A stretch of 6,996 nucleotides of DNA from an uncultured Planctomycetaceae bacterium (GTDB taxonomy: Bacteria > Planctomycetota > Planctomycetia > Pirellulales > Pirellulaceae). The position numbers and the translations under genes are program-made. The stretch is from contig CAIYOB010001350.1 of assembly GCA_903927685.1 (NCBI GenBank), positions 1-6,996 on the forward strand, read 5' to 3'. Positions 6,671 to 6,996 of this stretch are shown in pieces (position 1 is the first letter of the stretch; the number at the start of each line of letters is the position of its first letter). Below the pieces are notes generated by a model. The model was not told the DNA's origin and did not search any database. It saw nothing but the letters and a program-made list of their open reading frames with translations.

Positions 6671-6996
6671 ATGTCGATTCGACCGGCGCTGCTGATGCTG
6701 ATGCTGGTGCAGGTGCTGCTGCTGGGGTTGATGGTCGCCGGGTGCCAGCGGGCGCCGCAGCCCGAATCCGCCCAATCCCCGTCCCGCCAGCCTGTCGCAC
6801 CGAGCCCATCGGCGTCTGCGCCCGCAACGGTCCGCACCAAGAGCGGGGTCGAAATGGTGCTCCTCCCCGCGGGCGAGTTCCGCATGGGCGACGAGCAAGG
6901 CGAGGACGACGAGCAACCGGAACATACGGTGCGCGTCCGCTCATTCTACATGGACGTCTGCGAAGTGACCCAGGAGTCGTTCCAGGCGATGCTGGG
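6671..6996 (+). CDS. Lipoprotein with FGE-sulfatase (SUMF1-like) domain, N-terminal part (cut by right edge)
   Basis: The visible part has 108 residues plus two bases. A hydrophobic leader (MSIRPALLMLMLVQVLLLGL) ends in the lipobox VAGC (22-25), so the mature protein should be lipidated on Cys25 and membrane-anchored. A Pro/Ser/Ala-rich linker (~27-52) follows. The start of a formylglycine-generating-enzyme fold is clear: MVLLPAGEFRMG (62-73), EQPEHTVRV (81-89), SFYMD (91-95) and EVTQESF (98-104). True FGEs oxidise a sulfatase cysteine with copper bound by two C-terminal cysteines. Those residues lie beyond the window, and many bacterial members of this fold are not FGEs, so catalysis cannot be claimed. 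AAGGAG (6659-6664) lies 6 nt before the ATG, 25 nt after the previous stop, consistent with membership of the same operon. Confidence 0.9.
   Translation, partial: MSIRPALLMLMLVQVLLLGLMVAGCQRAPQPESAQSPSRQPVAPSPSASAPATVRTKSGVEMVLLPAGEFRMGDEQGEDDEQPEHTVRVRSFYMDVCEVTQESFQAML

Noticed and set aside
1..6996. CRISPR arrays, tRNA or rRNA genes, insertion sequences, strong terminators
   Set aside because: No spaced repeats, cloverleaf-like segments, terminal inverted repeats with transposase, or GC hairpin followed by a T-run were found on reading both strands by eye.

Overview
The window is GC-rich and densely coding, and it looks like a chromosomal segment of a Planctomycetota-type bacterium. That placement is an inference. 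It rests on an exported PD40 propeller, a run of secreted proteins with signal peptides that match no familiar family, and a lipoprotein with an FGE-sulfatase domain, a combination common in planctomycetes. No rRNA, tRNA, mobile element, CRISPR array or integration scar was seen.

Layout. Positions 1-1369 (minus strand) hold the N-terminal 456 residues of an IGHMBP2/Upf1-like superfamily 1B helicase that runs off the left edge just after its Walker B motif; its first ~75 residues resemble a DbpA-type RNA-binding domain. Positions 1370-1563 form the divergent spacer, with a perfect 15-bp tandem duplication, a weak sigma-70-like promoter and a strong Shine-Dalgarno. Positions 1564 to the right edge (plus strand) hold four closely spaced genes that read as one operon: a signal-peptide-bearing PD40/TolB-like beta-propeller (1564-2430), an exported 602-residue protein of unknown family (2440-4248), an exported 790-residue paralogue of it with an added N-terminal carbohydrate-binding-like domain (4273-6645), and the start of an FGE-sulfatase-domain lipoprotein (6671 onward, cut by the edge). 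The gaps between them are 9, 24 and 25 nt.

How the genes may work together. All four plus-strand products carry an export signal, so the operon probably encodes an envelope or extracytoplasmic module. The propeller may be a binding scaffold, the two paralogues share a beta-rich core and a helical C-terminal domain with identically spaced cysteines, and the last product is tethered to a membrane by lipidation. I do not recognise the paralogue family and assign it no enzymatic function. The helicase is divergently transcribed and is probably a functionally separate neighbour. The most interesting content is the tandem pair of paralogues and their context.
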